DNA of 51,858 nt from Gemmobacter serpentinus (GCF_008973825.1 NZ_WCHR01000043.1:1-51858), one strand, 5' to 3'; numbered from the stretch's first letter, positions 25,789 through 35,574 are shown. Translations and numbers: made by a program. Notes: generated by a model not told the origin, from the sequence alone.

Positions 25789-26904
25789 TCAGCCTGCCTT
25801 GCGCGCGTCGATCAGGGCCAGCGGCAGCGCCTCGGCAAAGGCGGCAAGGGCTGTGGCATCGCCGCAGCTGACCCGGATGCAGCGATCATGCGGTGCCACA
25901 AACGGCATCCGGATGAAGATGCCGCGCGCCACAAGGGCCGTCAGCACCTTGCGGGCAAAGGCCCCGTCCTGGCCGCAATCGATGGTCACGAAATTGGTGG
26001 CCGAGGGCAGCGGTGACAGCCCGTTTTCTGTGGCGATCCGGGCGATCTCGTCCCGTGCGGCGCTGACGCGGGCCTTCACCTCGCGCAGCCAATCCTGATC
26101 GGCCAGCGCGGCCAGCGCGCCCGCCTGCGCGATACGGCCCATGCCGAAATGGTTGCGCACCTTGTTGAAGGCGGAAATCAGTCCGGGTGCGGCAATCGCA
26201 TAGCCCACCCGCAGCCCGGCCATGCCATAGCCCTTGGAGAAGGTGCGGAAGCGGATCACGCGCGGGTCATCCGCGTCAATCCGCGCCTCGGTGCCTTCGG
26301 GGGCAAGGTCGATATAGGCCTCGTCCAGCACCAATAGGCTGCCTTCGGGTAGGCGCGCGACCATATCGGCGATCACCGCGCCGGGATGATGGCTGCCCAT
26401 CGGGTTGTCGGGATTGGCGATATAGACCAGCTTGGGCCGCAGGGTGGCGGCGCGGGCCAGCAACGCCTCGGGGTCCTCATGATTGCCCGCGTAAGGCACC
26501 TTGTGCAGCACGCCGCCAAAGCCCGCGACATGGAAGTTGAAAGTGGGGTAGGCCCCATCCGAGGTCAGCACCGCATCGCCCGGCTCCACCACCAGTCGCA
26601 CCAGATAGCCCAGCAACCCGTCAATGCCTTCACCCACCACGATATGATCGGGCGTCACGCCATGATGGGCAGCAAGGGCCTGTCGCAGATCATGATTTTC
26701 CGGGTCGCCATACATCCAGACCGAACCCGCGGCCTCCTGCATCGCGGCAATCGCGCGCGGGGAGGGGCCGAACAGGCTTTCATTGGCACCGAGGCGGGCC
26801 TTGAAGGGCTGGCCCGCCATGCGTTCGGCGGTCTCAGGCCCGACAAAGGGCACCGAAGCGGGCAGGGAGGCGGCAAGCGGGGTGTAGCGGGGCGTGTTGC
26901 TCAT
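25789..26904 (-). CDS. HisC-family aminotransferase
   Basis: Pyridoxal-phosphate (PLP) dependent fold-type I aminotransferase of the histidinol-phosphate aminotransferase group, 371 residues. Visible features are LGANESLFGPSP (residues 38-49), the cofactor-ring aspartate region YIANPDNPMG, LVLDEAYIDL, and the PLP lysine Lys224 in TFSKGYGMAGLRVGY. The N-terminal motif departs from the usual SNENPLGPS of biosynthetic HisC, so it may be a paralogue acting on another phosphorylated or aromatic substrate. No his genes are adjacent. The related threonine-phosphate decarboxylase CobC was considered, but the gene is well outside the cob cluster. MSNTPRYTPL is the preferred start. Confidence 0.82.
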   Translation of the reverse strand: MSNTPRYTPLAASLPASVPFVGPETAERMAGQPFKARLGANESLFGPSPRAIAAMQEAAGSVWMYGDPENHDLRQALAAHHGVTPDHIVVGEGIDGLLGYLVRLVVEPGDAVLTSDGAYPTFNFHVAGFGGVLHKVPYAGNHEDPEALLARAATLRPKLVYIANPDNPMGSHHPGAVIADMVARLPEGSLLVLDEAYIDLAPEGTEARIDADDPRVIRFRTFSKGYGMAGLRVGYAIAAPGLISAFNKVRNHFGMGRIAQAGALAALADQDWLREVKARVSAARDEIARIATENGLSPLPSATNFVTIDCGQDGAFARKVLTALVARGIFIRMPFVAPHDRCIRVSCGDATALAAFAEALPLALIDARKAG

Positions 26905-26985
26905 GCCCCGCATATCAGCCGGAAACCCTGCATTCCGCAAGCCGGTGGATACGGGCCTGTGGAAGATCCCGCAAGCCGCAGGCGT

Positions 26986-28440
26986 TCATATCAGCTCGAT
27001 GGTGGCGGCAAGCCCTGCGGTGCTGCGCAGGCCTTGCAACAGCACGCTTCCGCCATCGTCAAAGCCGATCACCACGCCCGCGTCGGTCACCCGCGCCTCG
27101 GCAGAGATCACGCTGGCCGGGGTCTTGCTGTCGGACCAGAGATTGCGGGCCAGCGCCAGCTTGTCGCCCTGAGCGACGCTGAAATCGGTGATGCGATCCG
27201 CACCGCCGCCGCGCTGAAAGATGAAGCGGTCGCCGCCCGCGCCGCCCACCAGCGTGTCATTGCCCGCGCCGCCTGCCAAAGTATCGGGATTGGCATGGCC
27301 ATAAAGCCTGTCGGCGCCGGAATTGCCGGCCAGATAATCGCGCCCGGCATCGCCCGACAGGATGTCGTTGCCATTGCCACCGCTCAGGCTGTCATTGCCG
27401 GAGCCCCCCATCAGCCTGTCGCCGCCATTGCCGCCATTCAGCGTGTCATTGCCGCCATCGCCATAGATCCAGTCATGACCGTTGCCGCCATCCAGACGAT
27501 CGCGGCCATTGCCACCCGACATCAGATCCTGTCCCGCGCCGCCATTCAGTCGGTCATTGCCGCTGCCGCCGTAAAGCCGGTCATCGCCGCTGCCCGTCGT
27601 CAGGGTGTCATGGCCATTGCCGCCCATGCGCAGGGTCGGGCGCACCTGACCAGCAGCCAGCCCCATGCCCGGGGTCAGCGCCACCGCCTCCCATGCCACA
27701 TGTTGCAGCAGGATGGATTGCGCGTCAGACCAGCCACCATAGGTCTGGCCCCATTGATCGCTGACCCGCAGCGCCTGACCCACGGCCGAGCGCCCGGTGA
27801 TCGCGCTGAATTGCACCAGCGAAATCAGCCAGTTGCCGGTATCGTTCAGGTGGATATTGTCAATGAAGACATCCTTGATCGAAGCAAAGCCCGCGCCATG
27901 CCCGGCACTGATCGTGTCGTAAAGCCGCCCCATGGCTTGGCCGCCCGGCACCAGAACCACCTCGGCGGCATGGGCGGGGCGCACATCATTCAGGCTGTCG
28001 GCGATGCTTTGCCAACTGCGGCGATCCGTGTCGATGGTCTGACGCCATTGCGTGGGCGTCAGGCGTGGTAGGCTGCCATTGTAGATATCCGGCCCCCAAT
28101 AGCGCCATGTCTCATAGATCATCACCCTGGCCCCGCTGGTCGCGTTCCAGATCAGATCGGCATAGTTGCGGGCATGGCGATAGGTATCATTCCATTGTAG
28201 CGCCATGTCGAGGGGCACGCCTTCGGTCAGGATCAGCGTGTCATAGCGCCCGGTCGGCAACAGCGCGCGGGCGTTGACGCCCTGCGCGGTCGCACCATTG
28301 TCCCAGTTGAAGCCCAGGGGCGAGCCGTTGATCACCTGCGTATCCGCCGCCCGGCCCGTGGGGGCCAGCAGGCGGTTCAGCATCTGTGGCATGGTGGTGC
28401 CGACCAGACTGTGCCCGATCATCATGGTCTTCAACGGCAT
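26986..28440 (-). CDS. SGNH-hydrolase-like protein with RTX repeats
   Basis: 484-residue two-part protein. The N-terminal part (1-260) has a GHS motif with Ser11 and, at 194-197, D-N-I-H, matching the serine and the DxxH block of SGNH/GDSL-type hydrolases. The C-terminal part (about 272-408) has roughly a dozen glycine/aspartate nonapeptides (GGSGNDRLNG type) that bind calcium in RTX proteins, followed by a short C-terminal domain. There is no Sec signal, so secretion by a type I system through the C-terminus is likely; no such transporter is encoded nearby. The substrate is unknown. It lies between hisC-like and valS on the same strand. Confidence 0.75.
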   Translation of the reverse strand: MPLKTMMIGHSLVGTTMPQMLNRLLAPTGRAADTQVINGSPLGFNWDNGATAQGVNARALLPTGRYDTLILTEGVPLDMALQWNDTYRHARNYADLIWNATSGARVMIYETWRYWGPDIYNGSLPRLTPTQWRQTIDTDRRSWQSIADSLNDVRPAHAAEVVLVPGGQAMGRLYDTISAGHGAGFASIKDVFIDNIHLNDTGNWLISLVQFSAITGRSAVGQALRVSDQWGQTYGGWSDAQSILLQHVAWEAVALTPGMGLAAGQVRPTLRMGGNGHDTLTTGSGDDRLYGGSGNDRLNGGAGQDLMSGGNGRDRLDGGNGHDWIYGDGGNDTLNGGNGGDRLMGGSGNDSLSGGNGNDILSGDAGRDYLAGNSGADRLYGHANPDTLAGGAGNDTLVGGAGGDRFIFQRGGGADRITDFSVAQGDKLALARNLWSDSKTPASVISAEARVTDAGVVIGFDDGGSVLLQGLRSTAGLAATIELI

Positions 28441-28532
28441 GGAACATCCTTTTCAATCGTAACACGGGCGTAAACTCCGTCAGTCTTGCGCAGAGAGGTA
28501 AAGCAAGCGTGACGGTCAATGACCAAGATGTG

Positions 28533-28558
28533 CCGGCCCCGTCATGGAACGGGGCCGG
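28533..28558 (-). terminator. Hairpin after valS
   Basis: A perfect 10-bp stem, CCGGCCCCGT / ACGGGGCCGG, with a 6-nt loop, lies 29 nt past the valS stop. The U-tract is weak, but the position fits a terminator. Confidence 0.55.
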
Positions 28559-28586
28559 GCTGGTTATGGGCTTGGCGCGGGGCGGG

Positions 28587-31500
28587 TCAGGCCATTTCGG
28601 CCAGACGGGTGAGGGCAGCGCGCAGTTGCGCGGCTTCGCCTTCGCGGGCTTCCAGATTGCCGCGGGCCTCATCGACCACCTCTTCCTTGGCGGAGGCGAT
28701 GAACTTGGGATTGTCGAGCCGCGACTTCAGGCCGCCAATCTCTTTCTCCAGCTTTTCCAATGATTTGGAGAGGCGGGCCTTTTCGGCGGCGATATCGATG
28801 ATGCCATCGAGCGGGATCGCGAAACTTGCGCCTTCAGCCGCAATCGATAAGGCGCCCTTGGGGGCGGTGGCGGCATCCGACAGCGATTCAATCCGCGCCA
28901 GACGCTTGATCAGCACCTCGTTGCGGGCCCATGCGGCGCGGGCGGCATCATCCATCGACAGTGCCAGCATATCGAGCTTGAGGCCGACCGGCACATGCAT
29001 CTGCGTGCGGGCCGAACGGATATCGTCGATCAACCCGGTGACCCAGGTCATTTCGCGATCCGCCGCGCTGTCGATCAGCTCCGCGCCATAGGTCGGCCAA
29101 TCGGCATGGACCAGGGGTTTGTCGCGTTGGCTGGTGGTCGCCCACAGCTCTTCGGTGATGAAGGGCGTGAAGGGATGCAGCAGGATCATGCACTGATCCA
29201 GCACCCAGGCCATGGTCGCGCGGGTCTCGGCGGCCTGATCGCCGTCAAACAGCGGCTTGGCGAATTCGACATACCAGTCGCAGACCTTGCCCCAGACAAA
29301 GCCGTAAAGCGCCTGCGCGGCATAATCAAAGCGGAAATCAGCAAGCGCCGCATCGACCTCGGCCCGGGCTTTCGCGGTTTCGCCGATGATCCATTTATTG
29401 GCCGTGGCAGTGGCAGCGGGTGCCGCATTTTGCGTGCTGTGGCCTTCCCAGACGCCGTTCATCTCGGCAAAGCGGCAGGCATTCCACAGCTTGGTGCCGA
29501 AGTTGCGATAGCCCGCGATCCGCTGGGTATCAAGTTTCAGCACGCCGCCAAGGCTTGCCATCGCGGCATTGGAAAACCGCAGCGCATCGGTGCCGTATTC
29601 GTCGATGATCTCCAGCGGGTCGATGACATTGCCCAGGGATTTCGACATCTTCTTGCCCTTGGCGTCACGCACAAGGCCATGCAGATAGACGGTGTGGAAG
29701 GGGATATCCTCCACCACGGCGAGCTGCATCATCATCATGCGGGCGACCCAGAAGAACAGGATGTCCTGGCCGGTGACGAGGACCGAGGTCGGGAAGTAGC
29801 GTTGCAGCTCCGGCGTCTGCTCTGGCCAGCCCAGCGTGCCGATGGGCCAGAGACCCGAAGAGAACCAGGTGTCCAGCACGTCGGGGTCGCGGTAGAGCTC
29901 GACGACAATGCGGCGATTTCCACCCTCCACGACATGCGTTGTGCCCGTGACCTGCCCGATTTCGGGATCCTGCAACTCAACCGCAATCGTTTCGCCGTGT
30001 TTGCAATAGGGCTGATAATAGGCCTTCACCATCTCGGTAAGGTCTTCAAAGGAGGCCGCACAGAACGGCACACTGTCAGCGCCGACCGCGTCGGGATCAG
30101 CGATGGTCGCCGCATCTGGCCCATACCAGACCGGAATCTGGTGGCCCCACCACAGTTGGCGCGAGATGCACCAGGGTTCGATATTCTCCAGCCAGTGGAA
30201 ATAGGTCTTCTCGCCTGACTCGGGCATGATCTTCACGCGGCCATCGCGCACCGCATCCAGGGCGGGGCCGACGATCCTGGCGGTGTCGACGAACCATTGG
30301 TCGGTCAGCATCGGCTCGATCACGACCTTGGAGCGATCGCCGAAGGGTTGCATGATCGGCTTCGACTCAACCACCGGCTCCAGCCGCAGATGCTCCGATC
30401 CGGTTTCCGGGTCGGTTTCCTTCACCAGCACCGTCACGGCCAGGCCGATGGCGTTGATGTCCGCCACCACCTGCTTGCGCGCCTCGAACCGATCCAGCCC
30501 GCGATATTTTTCGGGGACAAGGTTCAGGCTGTCGACCTCGGTCTCATTGGTGGGCGACCCCGCCGCGATCTCGCGGGCGCGGGCCACGGCCTCGGCATAG
30601 GGGGCACCATCGGCCCGCATCTGGCCACGGGTATCCATCAGCCGGTAGCAGGGCAGGTTGTTACGCTTGGCCACCTGATAATCGTTGAAATCATGCGCGC
30701 CGGTGATCTTCACCGCGCCCGAGCCAAAGGTCGGATCGGGATATTCATCGGCAATGATCGGGATCAGACGGTCACAAAGCGGCAGATGAACCATCTTGCC
30801 GACAATCGCGGCATAGCGCGCGTCTGAGGGATGCACCGCCACCGCGCCATCGCCCAGCATGGTTTCGGGGCGGGTGGTCGCGATGGAGATATAGTCGCGG
30901 GTTTCGCGGAGGGTCACCGCGCCGTCTTCGTCCTTTTCGACATATTCATAGGTCTCGCCGCCAGCGAGACGGTATTTGAAATGCCACATATGGCCGGGCG
31001 TTTCGATATTCTCGACCTCAAGGTCGGAAATCGCGGTCTCGAAATGGGGATCCCAGTTCACCAGCCGCTTGCCGCGATAGATCAGGCCCTTGTTGTAAAG
31101 GTCGACAAAGACCTTGATCACCGCCTCGCGGAAATTGCCGGACATGGTGAAGGCTTCGCGGTCCCAGTCACAGGAGGCGCCGAGGCGCTTCAACTGGTTG
31201 ATGATGGTGCCGCCGGACTGTTCCTTCCATTCCCAGACCTTGTCCAGAAATGCTTCGCGGCCCATTTCGCGGCGGGTGGGGGCCTGCGATTTGGCGAGCT
31301 CGCGCTCCACCACCATTTGCGTGGCGATCCCGGCATGGTCGGTGCCCGGCTGCCACAGCGTGTCATGGCCCTGCATCCGGTGCCAGCGGATCAGGATATC
31401 CTGCAGCGTGTTGTTGAAGGCGTGCCCCATATGCAGGCTGCCGGTCACGTTCGGCGGCGGGATCATGATCGAGAAGGCCTCGGCCCCGGGCCTGGCATTG

Positions 31501-31589
31501 GCCCCGGCGCGGCCGACCTTGGCATCGATCCACTGTCTGGAGATCCGCGCTTCCGCCTCGGCGGCGTTGAAGGTCTTTTCCATCGGCAT
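28587..31589 (-). CDS. valS: Valyl-tRNA synthetase
   Basis: Class I aminoacyl-tRNA synthetase that charges tRNA(Val), with an editing domain. The 1000-residue protein has [13 protein letters not shown] (HIGH equivalent HMGH at 53-56) and KMSKSLGN, and ends in the coiled-coil arm typical of ValS ([19 protein letters not shown]). Two ATGs (31587-31589 and 31581-31583) lie close together behind GGGGAAG; the first is given here. Codons upstream of that are open but are not conserved-looking. The gene appears to be transcribed alone. Confidence 0.96.
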   Translation of the reverse strand: MPMEKTFNAAEAEARISRQWIDAKVGRAGANARPGAEAFSIMIPPPNVTGSLHMGHAFNNTLQDILIRWHRMQGHDTLWQPGTDHAGIATQMVVERELAKSQAPTRREMGREAFLDKVWEWKEQSGGTIINQLKRLGASCDWDREAFTMSGNFREAVIKVFVDLYNKGLIYRGKRLVNWDPHFETAISDLEVENIETPGHMWHFKYRLAGGETYEYVEKDEDGAVTLRETRDYISIATTRPETMLGDGAVAVHPSDARYAAIVGKMVHLPLCDRLIPIIADEYPDPTFGSGAVKITGAHDFNDYQVAKRNNLPCYRLMDTRGQMRADGAPYAEAVARAREIAAGSPTNETEVDSLNLVPEKYRGLDRFEARKQVVADINAIGLAVTVLVKETDPETGSEHLRLEPVVESKPIMQPFGDRSKVVIEPMLTDQWFVDTARIVGPALDAVRDGRVKIMPESGEKTYFHWLENIEPWCISRQLWWGHQIPVWYGPDAATIADPDAVGADSVPFCAASFEDLTEMVKAYYQPYCKHGETIAVELQDPEIGQVTGTTHVVEGGNRRIVVELYRDPDVLDTWFSSGLWPIGTLGWPEQTPELQRYFPTSVLVTGQDILFFWVARMMMMQLAVVEDIPFHTVYLHGLVRDAKGKKMSKSLGNVIDPLEIIDEYGTDALRFSNAAMASLGGVLKLDTQRIAGYRNFGTKLWNACRFAEMNGVWEGHSTQNAAPAATATANKWIIGETAKARAEVDAALADFRFDYAAQALYGFVWGKVCDWYVEFAKPLFDGDQAAETRATMAWVLDQCMILLHPFTPFITEELWATTSQRDKPLVHADWPTYGAELIDSAADREMTWVTGLIDDIRSARTQMHVPVGLKLDMLALSMDDAARAAWARNEVLIKRLARIESLSDAATAPKGALSIAAEGASFAIPLDGIIDIAAEKARLSKSLEKLEKEIGGLKSRLDNPKFIASAKEEVVDEARGNLEAREGEAAQLRAALTRLAEMA

Positions 31590-31755
31590 CTGGCTTCCCC
31601 GCAAATTCTGCGGCTGGTTTAGCCAATGCCGGGGCGAAGGGAAAGCCTTCGCCCCGTGCGGATCCGCCAAAAGCGGCAGAGTTTTGGCAGGCATTGGCAT
31701 AATGTTGCAAGGCGTGCGGTCAGCAGGTTTCCGGCCCGGCAACAAAGGCCGAAGA

Positions 31756-32508
31756 TCACTTGCCGCCGACCACCGCGAAAGCCGCGCCTTGCGGATCCTG
31801 TCCCATGGCGATGAAGGCACCGCCCGGCACTTCGCTTGGCCCATAATGGATGGTGCCGCCCAACTCGGTGGTCTTGGCAATGGTCGCCGTGGCGCTTGGC
31901 ACCCCGAAATAGGGCAGCCAATGCGAGGGCGTGCCCGGTTTTTGCAGCGGCATCATCGCGCCAATATCGCGGCCCTGATGCGCGAACAACTGGTAGTCGC
32001 CCGTTTCGCCCATCGGCATGGCGGTGCTGGCCTGCCAGCCGAAAAGATCGCGATAGAAGGCCAGCGCCGCGACCGGATCCGTGCTGTTCAGCTCGTTCCA
32101 GTTGCCATGGCCCTGCTTGGCCTGATCGAAGGCATTGCCCTTCTGCCCTTCCAGCGGCTGCAACAGCCCGAAGGGCGCGCCCTGCGGATCGATCAGGATG
32201 GCGAAACGCCCGGTGCCGGGGATATCTTCCGGCGCTCGGAACACCTTGCCGCCCAGATCGCTGACACGGCGCGCGGTGGCGTCGATATCGTCGGCCGCGA
32301 AATAGATCATCCAGAAACAGGGCATGGGGGCATCGGGCTGCATGAGCCCCGCCACCATATCGCCGCCTGCCATGGCAAGGCCGTAGCTGAACCCCGCCAT
32401 CCCGGCGTCCTGAAAGGTCCAGCCCAGCAGGGGGCCATAAAAGGCCTGTGTTGCGGCCTGATCCGGGGTGGCGATTTCATACCAGCAGGGGCTGCCGAGC
32501 ATCGACAT
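31756..32508 (-). CDS. Two-domain VOC (glyoxalase-like) protein
   Basis: 250-residue protein made of two vicinal-oxygen-chelate modules (about 1-120 and 130-250). Each opens with the typical substrate-entry segment: [21 protein letters not shown], and [20 protein letters not shown]. Each also has a DPQGA(P/A)F turn near its end. It belongs to the glyoxalase/bleomycin-resistance superfamily, so the reaction cannot be assigned. The start lies 1 nt from the stop of the DUF1428 gene upstream, so the two are surely co-transcribed, and an HxlR regulator is divergent to them. Confidence 0.85.
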   Translation of the reverse strand: MSMLGSPCWYEIATPDQAATQAFYGPLLGWTFQDAGMAGFSYGLAMAGGDMVAGLMQPDAPMPCFWMIYFAADDIDATARRVSDLGGKVFRAPEDIPGTGRFAILIDPQGAPFGLLQPLEGQKGNAFDQAKQGHGNWNELNSTDPVAALAFYRDLFGWQASTAMPMGETGDYQLFAHQGRDIGAMMPLQKPGTPSHWLPYFGVPSATATIAKTTELGGTIHYGPSEVPGGAFIAMGQDPQGAAFAVVGGK

Positions 32509-32509
32509 G

Positions 32510-32872
32510 TCAGACCCCTTCCATCAGGATCGGAGTGAAGCCGCCAAAAATCATGCGTTTGCCATCGAAGGGCATGTCCATGAAGCCGGTCGGGTCTTCG
32601 CTGGCCAAGGCCTCCATCTGCTTGTAGGCGGCATCGCGGGTGGATTTGTCGGGCCAGATCATCCAGCACAGAACAACCGTTTCATCGGCCTTCAGATCGA
32701 CGGCGCGCAGGAAATCGGTCTGTTTGCCGGGCGGCACATCATCGCCCCAGCCCACCACGATCGATTGCGCACCAAGATCGCGGAAATGCGGCCACCATTT
32801 GGCTTCATGCGCCTGATAGGCGTCCCGGTTCGTCGTCGCGACCGGAATAACGAATCCGTCGATATAGGCCAT
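32510..32872 (-). CDS. DUF1428 family protein
   Basis: 120-residue protein starting MAYIDGFVIPVATTNRDAY, with WPDKSTRDA and a C-terminal FDGKRMIFGGF that are diagnostic of DUF1428, a ferredoxin-like alpha/beta-barrel family of unknown function (E. coli YbaA group). A ribosome site (AGGAGG) precedes the ATG. It is the first gene of a two-gene unit with the VOC protein and is transcribed away from the HxlR regulator across a 77-nt gap that contains a palindromic operator. Confidence 0.88.
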   Translation of the reverse strand: MAYIDGFVIPVATTNRDAYQAHEAKWWPHFRDLGAQSIVVGWGDDVPPGKQTDFLRAVDLKADETVVLCWMIWPDKSTRDAAYKQMEALASEDPTGFMDMPFDGKRMIFGGFTPILMEGV

Positions 32873-32918
32873 GGTTTCCTCCTGAAAAATGGCTTGTCGG
32901 GATCAGGCTGACGATGAT

Positions 32919-32942
32919 AGTTATTAAAAGCAACTAAAAGTT
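32919..32942. promoter_or_regulatory. Candidate HxlR operator
   Basis: The A+T-rich divergent intergenic segment contains the palindrome AACT-AAA-AGTT (32932-32942) and a further AGTT half-site at 32919-32922. The first arm pairs with AACT across 9 nt. HxlR-type dimers bind such short inverted repeats between divergent genes, so autoregulation plus control of the DUF1428-VOC pair is likely. Confidence 0.5.
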
Positions 32943-32949
32943 AGATGAA

Positions 32950-33588
32950 ATGACGGAAATCCGCCGAAGCTATGGCGAGGGCTGTATCGCGGCCCATGCG
33001 CTCGATCTGATCGGGGATCGCTGGGCGCTACTGGTGGTGCGCGAGATGATGCTGGGGCCGCGCCGCTTCGGGGCGCTGCGGGCCAATTTGCCGGGCATCA
33101 GCGCCAATGTGCTGACCCAACGCCTGACGCAGTTGGAGGCCGAAGGGCTGGTGGCGCGCGAGGTTCTGCCCGATCCGGTTCGGGTGCAGATCTATCGCCT
33201 GACGCCCGCGGGCGAGGGGCTTTGGCCGGTATTGCGGGCGCTTTGCCGATGGGGCGCGCGCCAGCCCGGCCACAATCCGCGCCTGTTCATCAGCCCGACC
33301 GCCCTGATGCTGTCGATGCGGGCCATGTGCGCCCGTGACCGCGCCGGGGTGCATCTGGCGCAGATGGATCTGGGAGAGGAGCGGTTTCTGATCGAGACTG
33401 CGCCGGGCCACTTCCGGGTCTGGCGCGGTGAGGGAGACGCTGCCTTGCGGTTTTCAGCCGGCACCAACGCGATGGCGGCCACCGTCTATGGCCCGCAACC
33501 CCTAAGGGTCAGTGTGGCCGGGATGGTGACCTTTGCAGGCGACCCCAACGAGGGGCAGGCGTTTCTGGATCTGTTCCAGCTGCGCTGA
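32950..33588 (+). CDS. HxlR-family transcriptional regulator
   Basis: 212-residue DNA-binding protein. Residues about 10-100 are a winged-helix HxlR domain (CIAAHALDLIGDRWALLVVREMML, then ISANVLTQRLTQLEAEGLV and a YRLTPAGEGL wing). The C-terminal half (about 110-212) looks like the SCP2-like ligand-binding extension found in a subset of HxlR proteins. It is divergent from the DUF1428/VOC genes and very probably controls them; HxlR members often respond to reactive aldehydes or quinones, but the inducer here is unknown. Confidence 0.88.
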   Translation: MTEIRRSYGEGCIAAHALDLIGDRWALLVVREMMLGPRRFGALRANLPGISANVLTQRLTQLEAEGLVAREVLPDPVRVQIYRLTPAGEGLWPVLRALCRWGARQPGHNPRLFISPTALMLSMRAMCARDRAGVHLAQMDLGEERFLIETAPGHFRVWRGEGDAALRFSAGTNAMAATVYGPQPLRVSVAGMVTFAGDPNEGQAFLDLFQLR

Positions 33589-33629
33589 CGGCAGGGATTT
33601 GGGGGCATGGATTCGGGGGCGGCTTCGGA

Positions 33630-33660
33630 GGCCACGAATTTTCGACGAAAATTCGCGGCC
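33630..33660. terminator. Bidirectional terminator hxlR / lrp-like
   Basis: A long near-perfect palindrome: GGCC, then CGAATTTTCG-A-CGAAAATTCG, then GGCC, between two convergent genes. The AATTTT/AAAATT in the stem gives A/U-rich tracts in both directions. Confidence 0.7.
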
Positions 33661-33670
33661 CGTCCGATAT

Positions 33671-34102
33671 TCACACAGCCCGGTCAAACTTGGTCGACAG
33701 ATGGATCAGGCTTTCCGAACTGACCACCCCGGTCAGCGCCCCGATCTGGTCCAGCACCTGATCCAGCACCTGGGTCGAGGGGGCGGCGATCTGCAACAGC
33801 AGGTCATAGCGCCCCGAGGTGGTAAAGACCTTCTCGATCTCGCCGATGGCCTTCAGCCTTGTGATGATTGCGGCCTGCGCCCGCGGCTCGATGGTCAGCA
33901 GCACGCTGGCGCGCAGCCGCCCCTGACGCGCCGCCTCGCCCAGTTTCAGGGTGTAACCTGCGATTACGCCGGTGGTCTCCAGCCGCTCCAGCCGGGCCTG
34001 AACGGTGGAGCGCGCGACCTTCATCCGCCGCGCCAGCGTCGCCACCGACATGCGTGCATCCGCCCCCAACAGGCCGATGATCGTCCGATCCATTTCATCC
34101 AT
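33671..34102 (-). CDS. Lrp/AsnC-family transcriptional regulator
   Basis: 143-residue regulator with an N-terminal AsnC-type helix-turn-helix (MDRTIIGLLGADARMSVATL, then RMKVARSTVQARLERLE) and a C-terminal amino-acid-responsive RAM domain (about 65-140, with VFTTSGRYDLLLQI). It is divergent from the PLP decarboxylase gene at 34318. Lrp-type regulators commonly control the adjacent amino-acid gene, so a basic amino acid such as ornithine, lysine or arginine is the likely effector. The shared 215-nt intergenic region is A+T-rich near this gene's start. Confidence 0.9.
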   Translation of the reverse strand: MDEMDRTIIGLLGADARMSVATLARRMKVARSTVQARLERLETTGVIAGYTLKLGEAARQGRLRASVLLTIEPRAQAAIITRLKAIGEIEKVFTTSGRYDLLLQIAAPSTQVLDQVLDQIGALTGVVSSESLIHLSTKFDRAV

Positions 34103-34221
34103 GCAGTTTGTCCGAATATTTCGTCATTCTGTCATCCATACACTAAGATTTTGTAGTTTTCATCGGATAAGTTTAGCCCCATATGCGCATTCCACGTTTT
34201 CAGGAAAAGGGCGGCTCATAC

Positions 34222-34317
34222 GCACCTGGCCTGGTTGTAATGACCGCGCAGGTGCTGGCTCCCGGTAGGGTTCCGGGCAATGGCCGCTTGCGTTCTGTTG
34301 GCAGAAAGGGCACGCCG
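34222..34317 (+). ncRNA. Structured 5' leader of the decarboxylase gene, speF-like candidate
   Basis: Directly before the decarboxylase start are two consecutive stems: GCACCTG / CAGGTGC (34222-34228 with 34249-34255) and CCCGG / CCGGG (34261-34265 with 34273-34277). A purine-rich ribosome site (AGAAAGGG) follows. A leader RNA named speF is known upstream of ornithine decarboxylase genes in alphaproteobacteria. I cannot verify that its consensus is met here, so the family assignment is tentative. Confidence 0.35.
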
Positions 34318-35463
34318 ATGGGACTCTCCAAAACGATCTGGTCCAACCCCGCCGAATTCATCCGCAATGTGCGGCCTGAAAACCCGGTGATCTTCTTTTC
34401 CCCCACCCAGTTGCAGGCGACCGCGCGTCGTTTCATCGACGGGTTCCCGGGCATGGTGACCTATGCGGTCAAGACCAACCCCTCCGAGGTGGTGATCGAG
34501 AACCTGACCGCTGCCGGTGTGCGCGGCTTTGACGTGGCAAGCCCCGGCGAGATCCGGCTGGTGCGCCGCCTCGCGCCCGATGCGGCGCTGCATTACAACA
34601 ACCCCGTCCGCTCGCGCGCCGAGATCGCGCAGGCGGTGGAGCTGAACGTGAAAAGCTGGTCGGTCGATTCCGCCTCCGAGCTGGAAAAGCTGATCGAGAT
34701 GGTCCCTGCGGACGATTGCGAAATCTCGGTCCGCTTCAAGCTGCCGGTGGCGGGGGCTGCCTATAATTTCGGGGCCAAGTTCGGTGCCACGGTGGAGCTT
34801 GCCGCGCAGCTGCTGGCGCGTGTGGCCGAAGCCGGCTTCATCCCGTCGCTGACCTTCCACCCCGGCACGCAATGCACCGATCCCCATGCCTGGGAATCCT
34901 ATATCCGTGAGGCGGCCGAGATCGGGCGCAATGCGGGTGTGTCGGTCGCGCGGCTGAATGTCGGGGGCGGCTTCCCGAACCACCGTCTGCAGGCCGTGCT
35001 GCCGCAGATCGAGGACACCTTTGCCCTGATCGACCGCGTCGCGACCGAGGCGTTTGGTGCCGATCGTCCGATCCTGATCTGTGAGCCGGGCCGGGGCCTG
35101 TGCGGCGATGCCTTCACCCATGCCGCCAAGGTCAAGGCGGTGCGCGATGGCGCGCATGTCTTCCTCAATGACGGGGTCTATGGCGCGTTAGCGGAACTGC
35201 CGCTGGTCGGCATCATCGACCGGATCGAGGTGGTCGACGAGGCCGGCCACAAGCGCAATGGCGATCTGGAAAGCCGCATCGTCTTTGGCCCGACCTGCGA
35301 TTCGGTGGATCGCATCCCGGGCGAACTGATGCTGCCCGCCGATATCGCCGAGGGCGATTACATGGTGATCCATGGCATGGGGGCCTATTCCATCGCGACG
35401 AATACCCGTTTCAACGGCTTTGGTGATCTGACCATCGCGACGGTGCTGTCGCTGAAGGTGTGA
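34318..35463 (+). CDS. Ornithine/lysine decarboxylase (type III PLP fold)
   Basis: Alanine-racemase-fold decarboxylase that makes putrescine (or cadaverine) from ornithine (or lysine). The 381-residue protein has the cofactor lysine Lys52 in YAVKTNPSE, the phosphate-binding CEPGRGLCGDA region, and the active-site cysteine Cys327 in FGPTCDSVD. The length matches eukaryote-type ODC and bacterial bifunctional L/ODC. The ATG at 34318 follows AGAAAGGG. Open codons back to 34183 lie in a structured leader and lack a ribosome site. It is divergent from an Lrp/AsnC regulator. Substrate choice between ornithine and lysine cannot be read from sequence alone. Confidence 0.88.
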   Translation: MGLSKTIWSNPAEFIRNVRPENPVIFFSPTQLQATARRFIDGFPGMVTYAVKTNPSEVVIENLTAAGVRGFDVASPGEIRLVRRLAPDAALHYNNPVRSRAEIAQAVELNVKSWSVDSASELEKLIEMVPADDCEISVRFKLPVAGAAYNFGAKFGATVELAAQLLARVAEAGFIPSLTFHPGTQCTDPHAWESYIREAAEIGRNAGVSVARLNVGGGFPNHRLQAVLPQIEDTFALIDRVATEAFGADRPILICEPGRGLCGDAFTHAAKVKAVRDGAHVFLNDGVYGALAELPLVGIIDRIEVVDEAGHKRNGDLESRIVFGPTCDSVDRIPGELMLPADIAEGDYMVIHGMGAYSIATNTRFNGFGDLTIATVLSLKV

Positions 35464-35518
35464 CCCCGGCAGGGTATGGTCGGGGCGGCTGCTCGGCCAA
35501 TCCTCACGCATAGTTTCC

Positions 35519-35552
35519 AAACGCCCGGCTGGACTTGCTCCACCGGGCGTTT
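35519..35552 (+). terminator. Terminator of the decarboxylase gene
   Basis: A 10-bp perfect stem, AAACGCCCGG / CCGGGCGTTT, with a 14-nt loop, followed by TTTA, lies 55 nt after the decarboxylase stop codon and just before the 15-bp repeat array. Confidence 0.85.
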
Positions 35553-35574
35553 ACCATTTGCGGTCTAGGCTCAT

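Noticed and set aside
34183-34317. In-frame ATG 45 codons upstream as the start of the decarboxylase, or as a leader peptide
   Set aside because: No ribosome site precedes it and the encoded residues are unlike the family; the stretch forms stable stems instead.
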